Below, piece by piece: positions 9,302 to 19,151 of a stretch of 64,000 nucleotides of DNA (positions are counted from its first letter, which is position 1; each line of letters opens with the position of its first letter). Made by a program: the position numbers and the translations under genes. The DNA is from Pantoea sp050157905 (lineage in GTDB: Bacteria > Pseudomonadota > Gammaproteobacteria > Enterobacterales > Enterobacteriaceae), in NCBI RefSeq assembly GCF_050157905.1, contig NZ_JBKIWZ010000001.1, positions 186,001 through 250,000 of the forward strand. The letters run 5' to 3'. Below the pieces are notes generated by a model that was not told where the DNA came from, made no database searches, and was given only the letters and a program-made list of their open reading frames with translations.

Positions 9302-9920
9302 TTTTATCTACCCTGTCGCCAGCCTGATTGCGGGTGTGGACGAAGTGGGGCGCGGGCCGCTGGTCGGTGCGGTAGTCACCGCTGCTGTCATCCTCGATCC
9401 GGCTAATCCGATTGCCGGCCTGGCCGACTCGAAGAAACTGTCGGAAAAGCGCCGCCTGGCGCTGTATGACGAGATCAAAGAGAAAGCACTGGCCTGGAGT
9501 CTGGGACGTGCAGAGCCTGAAGAGATCGACCAGCTCAATATTCTGCACGCCACTATGCTGGCGATGCAGCGCGCCGTGGCAGGTCTGCACATCCAGCCCG
9601 ACTATGTGCTGATTGATGGTAATCGCTGCCCGGCACTGCCGATGCCTTCCCAGGCGGTGGTGAAAGGGGATAGTCTGGTTGCCGAAATCAGTGCGGCGTC
9701 GATCATCGCCAAAGTGTCGCGCGACCGCGAAATGGCCGAGCTGGATCGGCTGTTTCCAGAGTATGGTTTTGCGCAGCACAAAGGTTATCCGACCGCGCTG
9801 CACATGGAAAAACTGACGCAGCATGGTGCCACACCGCATCACCGTCGCAGCTTTGCGCCCGTTCGCAATGCGCTGCTCGATGCTGAAGTCCTGGCTGCGC
9901 GCCAGCCCCTGACGCTGTAA
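9294..9920 (+). CDS. rnhB: Ribonuclease HII
   Basis: Removes single misincorporated ribonucleotides and the RNA of RNA-DNA hybrids. The 208-residue protein has the family's DEVGRGPL motif with metal ligands Asp16 and Glu17, the LIDGN strand with a further conserved aspartate, and the HHRRSF segment near the C-terminus. Its ATG at 9294 overlaps the lpxB stop by 8 bases, so translation is probably coupled. dnaE follows after 31 bases. Confidence 0.97.
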   Translation: MPDFIYPVASLIAGVDEVGRGPLVGAVVTAAVILDPANPIAGLADSKKLSEKRRLALYDEIKEKALAWSLGRAEPEEIDQLNILHATMLAMQRAVAGLHIQPDYVLIDGNRCPALPMPSQAVVKGDSLVAEISAASIIAKVSRDREMAELDRLFPEYGFAQHKGYPTALHMEKLTQHGATPHHRRSFAPVRNALLDAEVLAARQPLTL

Positions 9921-9951
9921 TAGCCTGACACTGTTTTAACCGGAAACTGAT

Positions 9952-12900
9952 ATGGCTGAACCCCGTTTTATACATCTGCGTGTCCACAGTGACTATTCGA
10001 TGATTGATGGCCTGGCGAAAACCGGGCCGCTGATCAAGAAGGCGGCTGCACTCGGCATGCCCGCTATCGCCATTACTGACTTCACCAACCTGTGTGGCCT
10101 GGTAAAATTTTACGGTGGCGCACACGGCGCAGGGATAAAACCGGTTATCGGTGCTGACTTCAACGTGGCCAGCGAGCTGATGGGAGACGAACTTACCCAG
10201 CTTACCGTGCTGGCGGCGAACAATACCGGTTATCAGAATCTGACACTGCTAATCTCCCGCGCCTATCAGCGTGGCTACGGCGTGGACGGGCCGGTCATCG
10301 ATCGCGACTGGCTGATTGAGTTACAGGAAGGGCTAATTCTGCTGTCAGGTGGCCGGCGTGGCGATGTGGGCCGCAGCCTGCTGCGGGGCAACAGCGCGCT
10401 GGTTTCTCAGTGCCTGTCGTTTTATCAGCAGCATTTTCCCGATCGCTACTACCTGGAACTGATCCGCACCGGCCGTCAGGACGAAGAGAGTTATCTGCAC
10501 GCGGCTGTCGAGCTGGCGATTGCTGAAGGCGTGCCGGTGGTTGCCACCAACGAAGTCTGCTTTATCAACGCCGAAGATTTTGATGCGCATGAGATCCGTG
10601 TCGCTATCCATGACGGCTATACGCTGGACGATCCTAAACGTCCGCGCAACTACAGTCCTCAGCAATATATGCGCAGCGAAGCGGAGATGTGCGAGCTTTT
10701 CTCAGACATCCCGGAGGCGCTGGAAAACAGCGTAGAGATTGCTAAGCGTTGTAATGTAACGGTCCGGCTGGGCGAGTATTTCCTGCCGCAGTTCCCGACC
10801 GGCGACATGACGACTGAAGATTATCTGGTGGTGAAATCCCGCGAGGGGCTGGAAGAGCGTCTGGTATTTCTGTTCCCGGATGAAGAGGTGCGTGCGGCAA
10901 AACGTCCTGAATATGACGAACGTCTGGAGGTTGAGCTTAACGTTATCAACCAGATGGGGTTCCCCGGCTACTTCCTGATCGTGATGGAGTTTATCCAGTG
11001 GTCGAAGGATAACGGCGTGCCGGTCGGGCCGGGTCGTGGTTCTGGTGCCGGTTCGCTGGTGGCCTATGCGCTGAAAATCACCGATATCGATCCGCTGGAA
11101 TTTGATCTGCTGTTCGAACGTTTCCTGAACCCGGAACGTGTGTCGATGCCCGACTTCGACGTCGACTTCTGTATGGAGAAGCGCGACCAGGTCATTGAGC
11201 ACGTCGCCGATATGTATGGCCGCGAAGCGGTTTCTCAGATTATCACCTTCGGCACCATGGCGGCGAAAGCAGTTATCCGCGACGTCGGCCGCGTGCTGGG
11301 GCACCCCTACGGCTTTGTGGATCGCATCTCAAAACTGATCCCGCCCGATCCCGGCATGACGCTGGAAAAAGCCTTTATTGCGGAACCGCAGCTGCCTGCG
11401 ATGTATGACGCAGACGAAGAGGTGAAGGCGCTGATCGACATGGCGCGTAAGCTGGAAGGGGTGACGCGTAACGCCGGTAAACATGCGGGCGGCGTGGTGA
11501 TTGCGCCCACAAAGATTACTGATTTTGCGCCGCTCTACTGCGATGAGCACGGCCAGTTCCCGGTCACGCAGTTCGATAAAAACGATGTGGAATATGCCGG
11601 CCTGGTGAAGTTCGACTTCCTGGGACTGCGCACGCTGACTATCATCGACTGGGCGCTGAAGATGATTAACCCGCGCCGGGAAAAGCAGGGGCTGGAGCCG
11701 ATCGACATCGCCTCTATCCCACTGGATGATAAGAAAAGCTTCGATATGCTGCAGCGCTCGGAAACCACGGCGGTATTCCAGCTTGAATCACGCGGCATGA
11801 AGGATCTGATCAAACGTCTGAAGCCCGACTGCTTCGAAGATATGATCGCACTGGTGGCGCTATTCCGTCCGGGCCCGCTGCAGTCCGGCATGGTAGATAA
11901 CTTCATCGACCGTAAGCATGGCCGGGAAGCAATCTCTTATCCCGATATCCAGTGGCAGCATGAAAGCCTGAAACCAGTTCTGGAACCCACCTACGGCATC
12001 ATCCTCTATCAGGAACAGGTGATGCAGATTGCGCAGGTGCTCTCCGGGTATACCCTGGGCGGCGCAGATATGCTGCGTCGCGCCATGGGTAAAAAGAAAC
12101 CTGAGGAGATGGCCAAGCAGCGATCGGTGTTCCGCGACGGTGCCGAAAGCATGGGCATCGACGGCGAGCTGTCGATGAAGATCTTCGATCTGGTAGAAAA
12201 ATTTGCAGGCTACGGCTTTAACAAGTCACACTCTGCGGCTTACGCTCTGGTCTCCTATCAGACGTTGTGGCTGAAGGCGCACTATCCGGCTGAATTTATG
12301 GCCGCCGTGATGACCGCGGATATGGACAACACCGAGAAAGTGGTAGGGCTGGTGGATGAGTGCTGGCGTATGGGACTGAAAGTCCTGCCGCCCGATATCA
12401 ACTCCGGCCTTTATCCTTTCCATGTCAACGACGCGGGCGAAATCGTTTACGGCATCGGCGCGATTAAAGGCGTGGGTGAAGGCCCGATCGAAGCGATTAT
12501 CGACGCACGAAATGAAGGCGGTTACTTCCGGGAGCTGTTTGATCTCTGCGCCCGCACCGACACCAAAAAGATTAACCGCCGGGTGATGGAAAAACTGATT
12601 ATGTCCGGGGCTTTTGACCGCCTCGGACCGCACCGCGCGGCGCTAATGAGTTCGCTCGGCGACGCGCTGAAGGCGGCCGATCAGCACGCGAAAGCGGAAG
12701 CGATCGGTCAGGCAGATATGTTTGGCGTACTGGCCGAAGAGCCGGAGCAGATTGAGAAATCCTACGCCAGCGTGACGCCGTGGCCCGAGCAGGTGCAGCT
12801 GGATGGTGAACGGGAAACGCTGGGGCTCTATCTGACCGGCCACCCGATCAACCAGTATCTGAAAGAAATTGAGCGTTATGTTGGCGGGGTGCGACTGAAA

Positions 12901-13434
12901 GATATGCATCCTACCGATCGGGGTAAGATTACCGTGGCGGCCGGTCTGGTGATCGCGGCGCGGGTAATGGTGACCAAACGCGGCAACCGAATTGGTATCT
13001 GTACTCTGGATGACCGTTCCGGTCGTCTGGAGGTGATGTTATTTACCGATGCGTTAGATAAATACCAGCAGCTGCTGGAGAAAGACCGAATCCTGATCGT
13101 CAGCGGACAGGTCAGCTTTGATGACTTCAGTGGTGGCCTTAAAATGACCGCCCGTGAAGTCATGGACATCGACGAAGCTCGCGAAAAATACGCGCGCGGA
13201 CTTGCTATCTCGCTGACGGACAGGCAAATTGATGACCAGCTATTAAACCGACTCCGTCAGTCCCTGGAACCTCATCGATCAGGGACTATTCCGGTGCATC
13301 TCTATTATCAGAGAGCCGACGCGCGAGCGAAGCTGCGCTTTGGTGCAGCGTGGCGAATTTCGCCCAGCGATCGTTTACTTAACGATCTGCGCTCGCTGAT
13401 TGGATCGGAGCAGGTGGAACTGGAGTTTGACTAG
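9952..13434 (+). CDS. dnaE: DNA polymerase III alpha subunit
   Basis: Replicative polymerase subunit. The 1160-residue protein has an N-terminal PHP domain (FIHLRVHSDYSM), the C-family palm with catalytic aspartates in PDFDVDF, the fingers, a helix-hairpin-helix region, an OB fold (about residues 980-1070, GRLEVMLFTD) and the C-terminal tau-binding part. It works with DnaQ, whose gene is also in this window, and HolE in the core polymerase. It lies between rnhB and accA in the standard order. Confidence 0.98.
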   Translation: MAEPRFIHLRVHSDYSMIDGLAKTGPLIKKAAALGMPAIAITDFTNLCGLVKFYGGAHGAGIKPVIGADFNVASELMGDELTQLTVLAANNTGYQNLTLLISRAYQRGYGVDGPVIDRDWLIELQEGLILLSGGRRGDVGRSLLRGNSALVSQCLSFYQQHFPDRYYLELIRTGRQDEESYLHAAVELAIAEGVPVVATNEVCFINAEDFDAHEIRVAIHDGYTLDDPKRPRNYSPQQYMRSEAEMCELFSDIPEALENSVEIAKRCNVTVRLGEYFLPQFPTGDMTTEDYLVVKSREGLEERLVFLFPDEEVRAAKRPEYDERLEVELNVINQMGFPGYFLIVMEFIQWSKDNGVPVGPGRGSGAGSLVAYALKITDIDPLEFDLLFERFLNPERVSMPDFDVDFCMEKRDQVIEHVADMYGREAVSQIITFGTMAAKAVIRDVGRVLGHPYGFVDRISKLIPPDPGMTLEKAFIAEPQLPAMYDADEEVKALIDMARKLEGVTRNAGKHAGGVVIAPTKITDFAPLYCDEHGQFPVTQFDKNDVEYAGLVKFDFLGLRTLTIIDWALKMINPRREKQGLEPIDIASIPLDDKKSFDMLQRSETTAVFQLESRGMKDLIKRLKPDCFEDMIALVALFRPGPLQSGMVDNFIDRKHGREAISYPDIQWQHESLKPVLEPTYGIILYQEQVMQIAQVLSGYTLGGADMLRRAMGKKKPEEMAKQRSVFRDGAESMGIDGELSMKIFDLVEKFAGYGFNKSHSAAYALVSYQTLWLKAHYPAEFMAAVMTADMDNTEKVVGLVDECWRMGLKVLPPDINSGLYPFHVNDAGEIVYGIGAIKGVGEGPIEAIIDARNEGGYFRELFDLCARTDTKKINRRVMEKLIMSGAFDRLGPHRAALMSSLGDALKAADQHAKAEAIGQADMFGVLAEEPEQIEKSYASVTPWPEQVQLDGERETLGLYLTGHPINQYLKEIERYVGGVRLKDMHPTDRGKITVAAGLVIAARVMVTKRGNRIGICTLDDRSGRLEVMLFTDALDKYQQLLEKDRILIVSGQVSFDDFSGGLKMTAREVMDIDEAREKYARGLAISLTDRQIDDQLLNRLRQSLEPHRSGTIPVHLYYQRADARAKLRFGAAWRISPSDRLLNDLRSLIGSEQVELEFD

Positions 13435-13446
13435 AACAGGAACATT

Positions 13447-14403
13447 ATGAGTCTTAATTACCTGGATTTTGAACAGCCAATTGCAGAACTGGAAGCGAAG
13501 ATCGATTCGCTGACGTCAATTGGTCGTCAGGATGATAAACACGTTAATCTGGATGAAGAAGTTCAGCGTCTGCGCGAGAAAAGCGTTGAGCTGACCCGTA
13601 AAATCTTCGCCGATTTAGGCGCATGGCAAATCGCGCAACTGGCGCGCCATCCTCTGCGTCCTTATACCTTTGACTACGTTCGCAATGCGTTTGACGATTT
13701 CGATGAGCTGGCGGGCGACCGCGCTTATGCGGATGACAAAGCGATTGTGGGCGGCATTGCGCGTCTTGATGGCCGTCCGGTGATGATCATCGGCCACCAG
13801 AAAGGGCGCGAAACCAAAGAGAAAATTCGCCGCAACTTTGGCATGCCTGCACCGGAAGGCTATCGCAAAGCCCTGCGCCTGATGGAGATGGCTGAGCGTT
13901 TTAAGATGCCGATCATCACCTTCATCGACACGCCTGGCGCCTATCCGGGCGTGGGTGCGGAAGAGCGCGGACAGTCTGAAGCGATTGCCCGTAACCTGCG
14001 TGAAATGTCTGGCCTGAAAGTGCCGGTGATCTGTACGGTCATCGGTGAGGGCGGTTCAGGTGGTGCGCTGGCAATCGGCGTGGGCGATAAAGTGAATATG
14101 CTGCAGTACAGCACCTATTCCGTTATCTCGCCGGAAGGCTGTGCCTCCATTCTGTGGAAGAGCGCGGATAAAGCCCCGCTGGCCGCAGAAGCGATGGGTA
14201 TCACCGCCAACCGTCTGAAGGAACTGAAGCTGATTGACGCCGTCATTCCTGAGCCGCTGGGTGGTGCGCATCGTCGTCCGATCGATATGGCGCAGTCGCT
14301 GAAACAGCAGCTGCTGGCAGATCTGGCCGAGCTCGACGAACTCAGCACAGAAGAGCTGCTGGATCGCCGTTATCAGCGCCTGATGAGCTACGGCTACGCC
14401 TGA
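13447..14403 (+). CDS. accA: Acetyl-CoA carboxylase carboxyltransferase alpha subunit
   Basis: Half of the carboxyltransferase that moves the carboxyl group from biotin to acetyl-CoA, giving malonyl-CoA for fatty acid synthesis; partner of AccD. The 318-residue protein has the crotonase-like core with the conserved IDTPGAYPGVGAEERGQ and GEGGSGGALAI segments. It lies 12 bases after dnaE and ends the long envelope-replication-lipid gene series, being followed by a clear Rho-independent terminator. Confidence 0.97.
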   Translation: MSLNYLDFEQPIAELEAKIDSLTSIGRQDDKHVNLDEEVQRLREKSVELTRKIFADLGAWQIAQLARHPLRPYTFDYVRNAFDDFDELAGDRAYADDKAIVGGIARLDGRPVMIIGHQKGRETKEKIRRNFGMPAPEGYRKALRLMEMAERFKMPIITFIDTPGAYPGVGAEERGQSEAIARNLREMSGLKVPVICTVIGEGGSGGALAIGVGDKVNMLQYSTYSVISPEGCASILWKSADKAPLAAEAMGITANRLKELKLIDAVIPEPLGGAHRRPIDMAQSLKQQLLADLAELDELSTEELLDRRYQRLMSYGYA

Positions 14404-14419
14404 TTCATCCTTCTCCCTG

Positions 14420-14446
14420 AAAGCGGACTCCGGTCCGCTTTTTTTA
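14420..14446 (+). terminator. Rho-independent terminator after accA
   Basis: AAGCGGAC and GTCCGCTT form a stem with a short TCCG loop, followed by a run of seven T. It separates the accA transcript from ldcC. Confidence 0.88.
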
Positions 14447-14569
14447 TTCCTCTGGTTTGCCTCCACGCCCGCTCCACCTTTTTCAGCGCCATCCGATCGT
14501 CCCGTGGCTACACCTTCCGTGGGTTAGCGGTTATGCTTGATCGGTTCCATCACAATCAGGGAGAGGGCT

Positions 14570-16720
14570 TTGAATATTCTGGCGATCATGGGCGCGCACG
14601 GCGTGTTTTATAAAGATGAACCGTTACGCGAACTCGACGCGGCGTTAAATCTGCAAGGCTTCCAGCTGCTTTACCCCAGAAACAGTGACGACCTGCTGAA
14701 ACTGATCGAGCACAATCCGCGTATCAGTGGCGTCATCTTCGACTGGGATGCGCACAACAGTCCGGAACTGTGCGGCGAGATCAATCAGCTCAACGAATAC
14801 CTGCCACTCTACGCATTTATCAACACCCACTCGCAGATGGACATCAGTATCAATGAGATCCGCATGCCGCTGCACTTCTTCGAGTATGCGCTGAATGCCG
14901 CCGACGATATCGCGCTGCATATCCGCCAGTACACGGATGATTACATCGAACACATTACGCCACCGCTGACCCGGGCGCTGTTCACCTATGTGAAGGAGGG
15001 GAAATATACCTTCTGTACGCCGGGACACATGGCGGGCACGGCCTTTCAGAAGAGCCCGGTTGGCTGTCTGTTCTACGATTTCTTTGGGGCAAACACGCTG
15101 AAGTCCGACATCTCCATTTCCGTCACCGAGCTGGGGTCTCTGCTGGATCACACCGGCCCGCATCTGGAAGCCGAAGAGTATATCGCCCGCACCTTTGGTG
15201 CCGAACAGAGCTATATGGTGACCAACGGCACCTCCACGTCGAATAAGATCGTCGGGATGTATGCCGCCTCTGCCGGCAGCACGGTGCTGATCGACCGCAA
15301 CTGCCACAAGTCGCTGACTCATCTGCTGATGATGAGCGATCTGATCCCTGTCTGGCTGAAGCCAACCCGTAATGCGCTGGGGATCCTGGGCGGCATCCCG
15401 AAACAGGAGTTCACCCGCGAGAGCATTGCAGAAAAAGTGGCCGCTATTGACCGCGCCAGCTGGCCGGTGCATGCGGTGATCACCAACTCCACCTATGACG
15501 GGCTGCTCTATAACACGCAGTACATCAAAGAGACGCTCGATGTGCCGTCGATTCATTTCGATTCGGCCTGGGTGCCTTACACTAATTTCCATCCCATCTA
15601 TACCGGCAAAAGCGGTATGAGCGGCGAGCGTATTCCGGGCAAGGTGATCTATGAAACGCAGTCGACTCATAAACTGCTGGCCGCGTTTTCGCAGGCTTCA
15701 TTGATTCATATTAAAGGCGACTACGACGAACAGACCTTTAACGAAGCCTATATGATGCACACCACCACCTCGCCCAATTACGCCATCGTCTCGTCGATTG
15801 AAACGGCCGCCGCAATGCTGCGTGGTAATCCCGGTAAGCGACTGATCAATCGCTCAGTCGAGCGGGCACTGCACTTCCGTCGTGAGATCCAGCGCCTGCG
15901 GGAAGAGTCCGACAGCTGGTTCTTCGATATCTGGCAGCCGGAAGCGATCGATGAAGCGCAGTGCTGGCCGATCCAGCCGGGTGAAGAGGCGTGGCACGGC
16001 TTCACGCAGGCCGATCGCGATCACATGTACCTTGATCCGATCAAGGTGACGATCCTGACGCCAGGTATGAGCGAGCTGGGTGAGATGGCGGAAGAGGGGA
16101 TCCCGGCGGCGCTGGTGGCAAAGTTCCTCGACGAGCGAGGTATTGTGGTGGAGAAAACCGGCCCCTATAACCTGCTATTCCTGTTCAGCATCGGCATCGA
16201 TAAAACCAAAGCGATGAGCGTGCTGCGCGGCCTGACTGAGTTCAAGCGCGCCTACGATCTCAATCTGCGGGTTAAAAACATGCTGCCGGATCTCTACGCG
16301 GAAGACCCCGATTTCTATCGCAATATGCGGATTCAGACGCTGGCGCAGGGGATCCACCAGCTGATCCGTCATCACGATCTGCCACGCCTGATGCTGCAGG
16401 CGTTTGATGTTCTGCCCGAGATGAAGATGACGCCTCACCAGGCCTTCCAGCAGCAGGTCAGAGGCAATATCGAAACGGTTGATCTCAGCGAGCTGGTGGG
16501 CCGGGTATCGGCCAACATGATTCTGCCTTACCCGCCAGGCGTGCCGCTGGTGATGCCGGGAGAGATGATCACCGAAAAAAGCCGCGCGGTGCTCGATTTC
16601 CTGCTGATGCTGTGCAGCATCGGCCGGCACTATCCGGGTTTCGAAACCGATATTCATGGCGCGACCCTGACGGAAGAGGGTGAATATCGCGTCCGTGTGC
16701 TGAAAAATACCCCCGAATAA
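14570..16720 (+). CDS. ldcC: Lysine decarboxylase LdcC (constitutive type)
   Basis: Pyridoxal-phosphate enzyme of the fold-I ornithine/lysine/arginine decarboxylase group; converts lysine to cadaverine. It has an N-terminal wing (response-regulator-like) domain, the PLP core with the STHK motif whose lysine binds the cofactor, and a C-terminal domain; 716 residues from the chosen start, matching E. coli LdcC. No ATG lies at the expected position: the frame runs back to 14537, but the TTG at 14570 follows a GGGAGAGG site and gives the conserved LNILAIMG N-terminus. Position between accA and yaeR favours LdcC over the inducible CadA. Confidence 0.93.
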   Translation: MNILAIMGAHGVFYKDEPLRELDAALNLQGFQLLYPRNSDDLLKLIEHNPRISGVIFDWDAHNSPELCGEINQLNEYLPLYAFINTHSQMDISINEIRMPLHFFEYALNAADDIALHIRQYTDDYIEHITPPLTRALFTYVKEGKYTFCTPGHMAGTAFQKSPVGCLFYDFFGANTLKSDISISVTELGSLLDHTGPHLEAEEYIARTFGAEQSYMVTNGTSTSNKIVGMYAASAGSTVLIDRNCHKSLTHLLMMSDLIPVWLKPTRNALGILGGIPKQEFTRESIAEKVAAIDRASWPVHAVITNSTYDGLLYNTQYIKETLDVPSIHFDSAWVPYTNFHPIYTGKSGMSGERIPGKVIYETQSTHKLLAAFSQASLIHIKGDYDEQTFNEAYMMHTTTSPNYAIVSSIETAAAMLRGNPGKRLINRSVERALHFRREIQRLREESDSWFFDIWQPEAIDEAQCWPIQPGEEAWHGFTQADRDHMYLDPIKVTILTPGMSELGEMAEEGIPAALVAKFLDERGIVVEKTGPYNLLFLFSIGIDKTKAMSVLRGLTEFKRAYDLNLRVKNMLPDLYAEDPDFYRNMRIQTLAQGIHQLIRHHDLPRLMLQAFDVLPEMKMTPHQAFQQQVRGNIETVDLSELVGRVSANMILPYPPGVPLVMPGEMITEKSRAVLDFLLMLCSIGRHYPGFETDIHGATLTEEGEYRVRVLKNTPE

Positions 16721-16783
16721 CCGTCAGATGACGCTTAGCGGCAGGCTGTCTGCGGATCGCCTGCCCGAATCAGGATATTAACC

Positions 16784-17173
16784 ATGTTGCAGTTAACCGC
16801 TGTTCACCACATCGCCATCATCGCCTCCGACTACGCACGCAGCAAAGCCTTCTATTGTGATGTGCTGGGGTTTCGTCTGATGGGCGAATATTACCGTGAG
16901 GCGCGCGACTCCTGGAAGGGCGATCTGGCCCTCCAGGATCGCTACACCATTGAGCTGTTCTCGTTTCCCTACCCCCCGGCCCGCGTCTCGCATCCTGAAG
17001 CGTGCGGGCTGCGCCACCTGGCCTTCACCGTGCCGGATGTTGCCGCTGCCGTGGCGGCTCTGGCCGACAAAGGGGTGATCTGCGAACCGATCCGCATTGA
17101 CGAACTGACGGGCAAAGCGTGCACCTTCTTCGCCGATCCGGACGGTTTGCCGCTGGAGCTTTATCAGGCGTAA
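16784..17173 (+). CDS. yaeR: VOC-family protein YaeR (glyoxalase I-like)
   Basis: A 129-residue vicinal-oxygen-chelate fold protein, one domain of two beta-alpha-beta-beta-beta modules. Putative metal ligands are the early histidine (VHHIAII), a glutamate in the YTIELFSF strand, the histidine in LRHLAF, and the glutamate in PLELYQ at the end. It resembles E. coli YaeR at the same locus between ldcC and tilS; the substrate is unknown. Likely a metal-dependent lyase or dioxygenase-like enzyme; no function is claimed beyond the fold. Confidence 0.9.
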   Translation: MLQLTAVHHIAIIASDYARSKAFYCDVLGFRLMGEYYREARDSWKGDLALQDRYTIELFSFPYPPARVSHPEACGLRHLAFTVPDVAAAVAALADKGVICEPIRIDELTGKACTFFADPDGLPLELYQA

Positions 17174-17188
17174 AATAGCGCGCTCAGC

Positions 17189-17207
17189 GGGCCACATCCG
17201 GTGGCCC
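17189..17207 (+). other. Hairpin between yaeR and tilS
   Basis: GGGCCAC and GTGGCCC form a perfect stem in the 52-base gap. There is no T run after it. It may weaken read-through into tilS or protect the yaeR message end. Confidence 0.4.
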
Positions 17208-17225
17208 GACCATCTGGATTCTCTC

Positions 17226-18545
17226 ATGTCTGCTCCTGCTTTTGATGCCCTGTTGCCATCCGATGCCACGCTGGTGGTCGCGTTCAGCGGTGGACTCGAC
17301 TCCACCGTGCTGCTGCATCAGCTTCGCGCCTGGCAGCAGCAGCATCCCGAGTCGTCTCTGCGGGCACTGCACGTACATCATGGGCTAAGCCCGAATGCAG
17401 ACCAATGGGCGGCACACTGCCAGGCGCTATGTGCACAGTGGCAGCTGCCGTGTGAGGTCCTGCGCGTCAGCGTGGATGGTCGCGACAGTGGCATCGAAGC
17501 GGCGGCCCGTACGGCGCGCTATCGGGCACTCACTGCGGCCCTGCGGCCAGGCGAGCTGTTACTCACCGCACAGCATCTCGACGACCAGTGTGAGACTTTC
17601 CTGCTGGCGCTGAAACGTGGCAGCGGGCCGGCCGGGCTGGCGGCGATGCCCGCGGTGCGCATGCTGGGTGCCCATCCGCTGATCCGTCCGCTATTGAATC
17701 AGTCGCGACAGGCGCTTGAAGCTTACGCCGACCGGCATCAGCTGGTCTGGATTGAAGATGAGAGTAATCAGGATCTCCGCTATGACCGTAACTTCCTGCG
17801 GCAGCAACTGCTGCCTGCACTCCATCAGCGCTGGCCGCATTTTGCCGATGCCGCTGCCCGCAGTGCGGCGTTATGCAGCGAGCAGGAGCAGTTACTGGAT
17901 GAGCTGCTGGCTGAAGCACTTTCCGGGCTGATCCAGCCTGACGGCAGTCTCTTTTTTACGCCGCTGCTGCGCATGAGTGAGCCGCGGGCGAATGCGTTAC
18001 TACGCCGCTGGATCGCCGGGCAGGGCGGGATAATGCCGTCCCGCGATGCGCTGAAACGTCTTCAGGAAGAAGTGATGAAGAGCCGGGAAGATGCGCAGCC
18101 GCGGTTGCGACTGGGTCAGGCTGAAGTGCGGCGTTACCGACAGCAGCTTTACTGGCTGCCGTTGCAGGCGTCACTGCGCGATCGCGTGCTGACATGGCCC
18201 GATCTCAGCCAGCCGCTGACGCTACCGCAGCAGCTCGGTGTGCTGCGCGCCAGCCAGGCGACAAACCCGTTGCGCTATCCGCGTCCGGATGAGCAGGTCA
18301 GCGTGCGGTTTCATGCGCAGGGCCGCGTCCATCTGGTGGGGCGCAATGGCGGCAGGGAGATGAAAAAAGTGTGGCAGGCGTTACAGATACCGCCGTGGCA
18401 GCGGGAACGGCTGCCGTTAATTTTTTACAACCAGACGCTGGTCTCCGCCCCAGGCCTCTTCGTTACTCGGGATGGCGCCGCTATCGATGCACCGGGCTGG
18501 CAGGTCGTGTGGGATCGGGCATCCGTTACAGGAACAGAAGAATGA
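17226..18545 (+). CDS. tilS: tRNA(Ile)-lysidine synthase
   Basis: Converts the wobble cytidine of the CAU-anticodon isoleucine tRNA to lysidine so that it reads AUA; essential. The 439-residue protein has the N-type PP-loop FSGGLDST (residues about 20-27) for ATP, the LTAQHLDDQ segment of the catalytic domain, and two C-terminal tRNA-recognition domains. Its stop overlaps the start of a small cytochrome gene by 4 bases (ATGA), which implies translational coupling. Confidence 0.96.
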   Translation: MSAPAFDALLPSDATLVVAFSGGLDSTVLLHQLRAWQQQHPESSLRALHVHHGLSPNADQWAAHCQALCAQWQLPCEVLRVSVDGRDSGIEAAARTARYRALTAALRPGELLLTAQHLDDQCETFLLALKRGSGPAGLAAMPAVRMLGAHPLIRPLLNQSRQALEAYADRHQLVWIEDESNQDLRYDRNFLRQQLLPALHQRWPHFADAAARSAALCSEQEQLLDELLAEALSGLIQPDGSLFFTPLLRMSEPRANALLRRWIAGQGGIMPSRDALKRLQEEVMKSREDAQPRLRLGQAEVRRYRQQLYWLPLQASLRDRVLTWPDLSQPLTLPQQLGVLRASQATNPLRYPRPDEQVSVRFHAQGRVHLVGRNGGREMKKVWQALQIPPWQRERLPLIFYNQTLVSAPGLFVTRDGAAIDAPGWQVVWDRASVTGTEE

Positions 18546-18850
18546 AACAGTGGCTTATCGTCTCTCTGATCGCCATCGCCTTGCCAGTGTGGGCAGCGGG
18601 TGACGCTCAGCGTGGCACAGAGAAAGCGGGCAGTTGCATAGCCTGTCATGGCGCAACGGGAAAAGCTGCGGCGCCCATCTATCCGAATCTGGCCGGGCAG
18701 AATGCCGCGTATCTGGAACTGGCGCTGCAGGCTTATAAAAAGGGCGAGCGCAGTGGCGGTCAGGCTGAGGTGATGAAAGCGTTTGTGACGGGATTAAGTG
18801 ACAGCGACATGGCAGATCTGGCGGCGTATTACAGTTCGTTGCAGCCCTGA
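18542..18850 (+). CDS. Small periplasmic c-type cytochrome
   Basis: A 102-residue class I cytochrome c: signal peptide (MKQWLIVSLIAIALPVWAAG), heme-binding CIACH at residues 32-36, a PNLAGQNAAYL segment and a methionine further on (EVMKAF) as likely sixth ligand. It resembles single-domain cytochromes of the c553/c4 type that carry electrons to a terminal oxidase or a dehydrogenase. The gene overlaps tilS by 4 bases and is absent from this place in E. coli K-12. Partner enzyme cannot be told from the neighbours. The heme class is clear; the role is not. Confidence 0.88.
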   Translation: MKQWLIVSLIAIALPVWAAGDAQRGTEKAGSCIACHGATGKAAAPIYPNLAGQNAAYLELALQAYKKGERSGGQAEVMKAFVTGLSDSDMADLAAYYSSLQP

Positions 18851-18890
18851 GTGTAACAGGGGCGGGAACGTCCCGCCCGGAAAGCGTGAA

Positions 18891-19151
18891 TTACTCTGCG
18901 CTGACAACCACCGTACCCAGCTCGGGGTGGGTGAAGCTGGCGATATGGTCGAGACGCAAATCACGATGCTCACTGGCCAGATCGATAGAGAGATATTCAA
19001 CGTTTTTGCGTGAAAAGATCTCTCTGGCCTTCGCCCTGAGCTGCTCACCATCTTTCATTTCCAGCGACAGCATCCAGTGGTTCTGACAGGCGAGTTCCAG
19101 GTTATCGTAATCATCGCAATTGATGGGTTGGTACGCTTCATTTATCAACAT
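18891..19151 (-). CDS. rof: Rho-binding antiterminator Rof
   Basis: An 86-residue Sm-like beta-barrel protein that binds the Rho hexamer and blocks its action. The NCDDYDNLELAC segment and the SRKNVEYL and TSFTHPE-like C-terminal part match E. coli Rof closely. It is transcribed leftward after yaeP, with a 14-base overlap (yaeP stop at 19138). The ATG at 19151 is used; no closer alternative with a better site is seen. Confidence 0.94.
   Translation of the reverse strand: MLINEAYQPINCDDYDNLELACQNHWMLSLEMKDGEQLRAKAREIFSRKNVEYLSIDLASEHRDLRLDHIASFTHPELGTVVVSAE

Noticed and set aside
14645..15670. A 341-codon leftward frame inside ldcC
   Set aside because: Antisense shadow of ldcC; no family motif and no start context.
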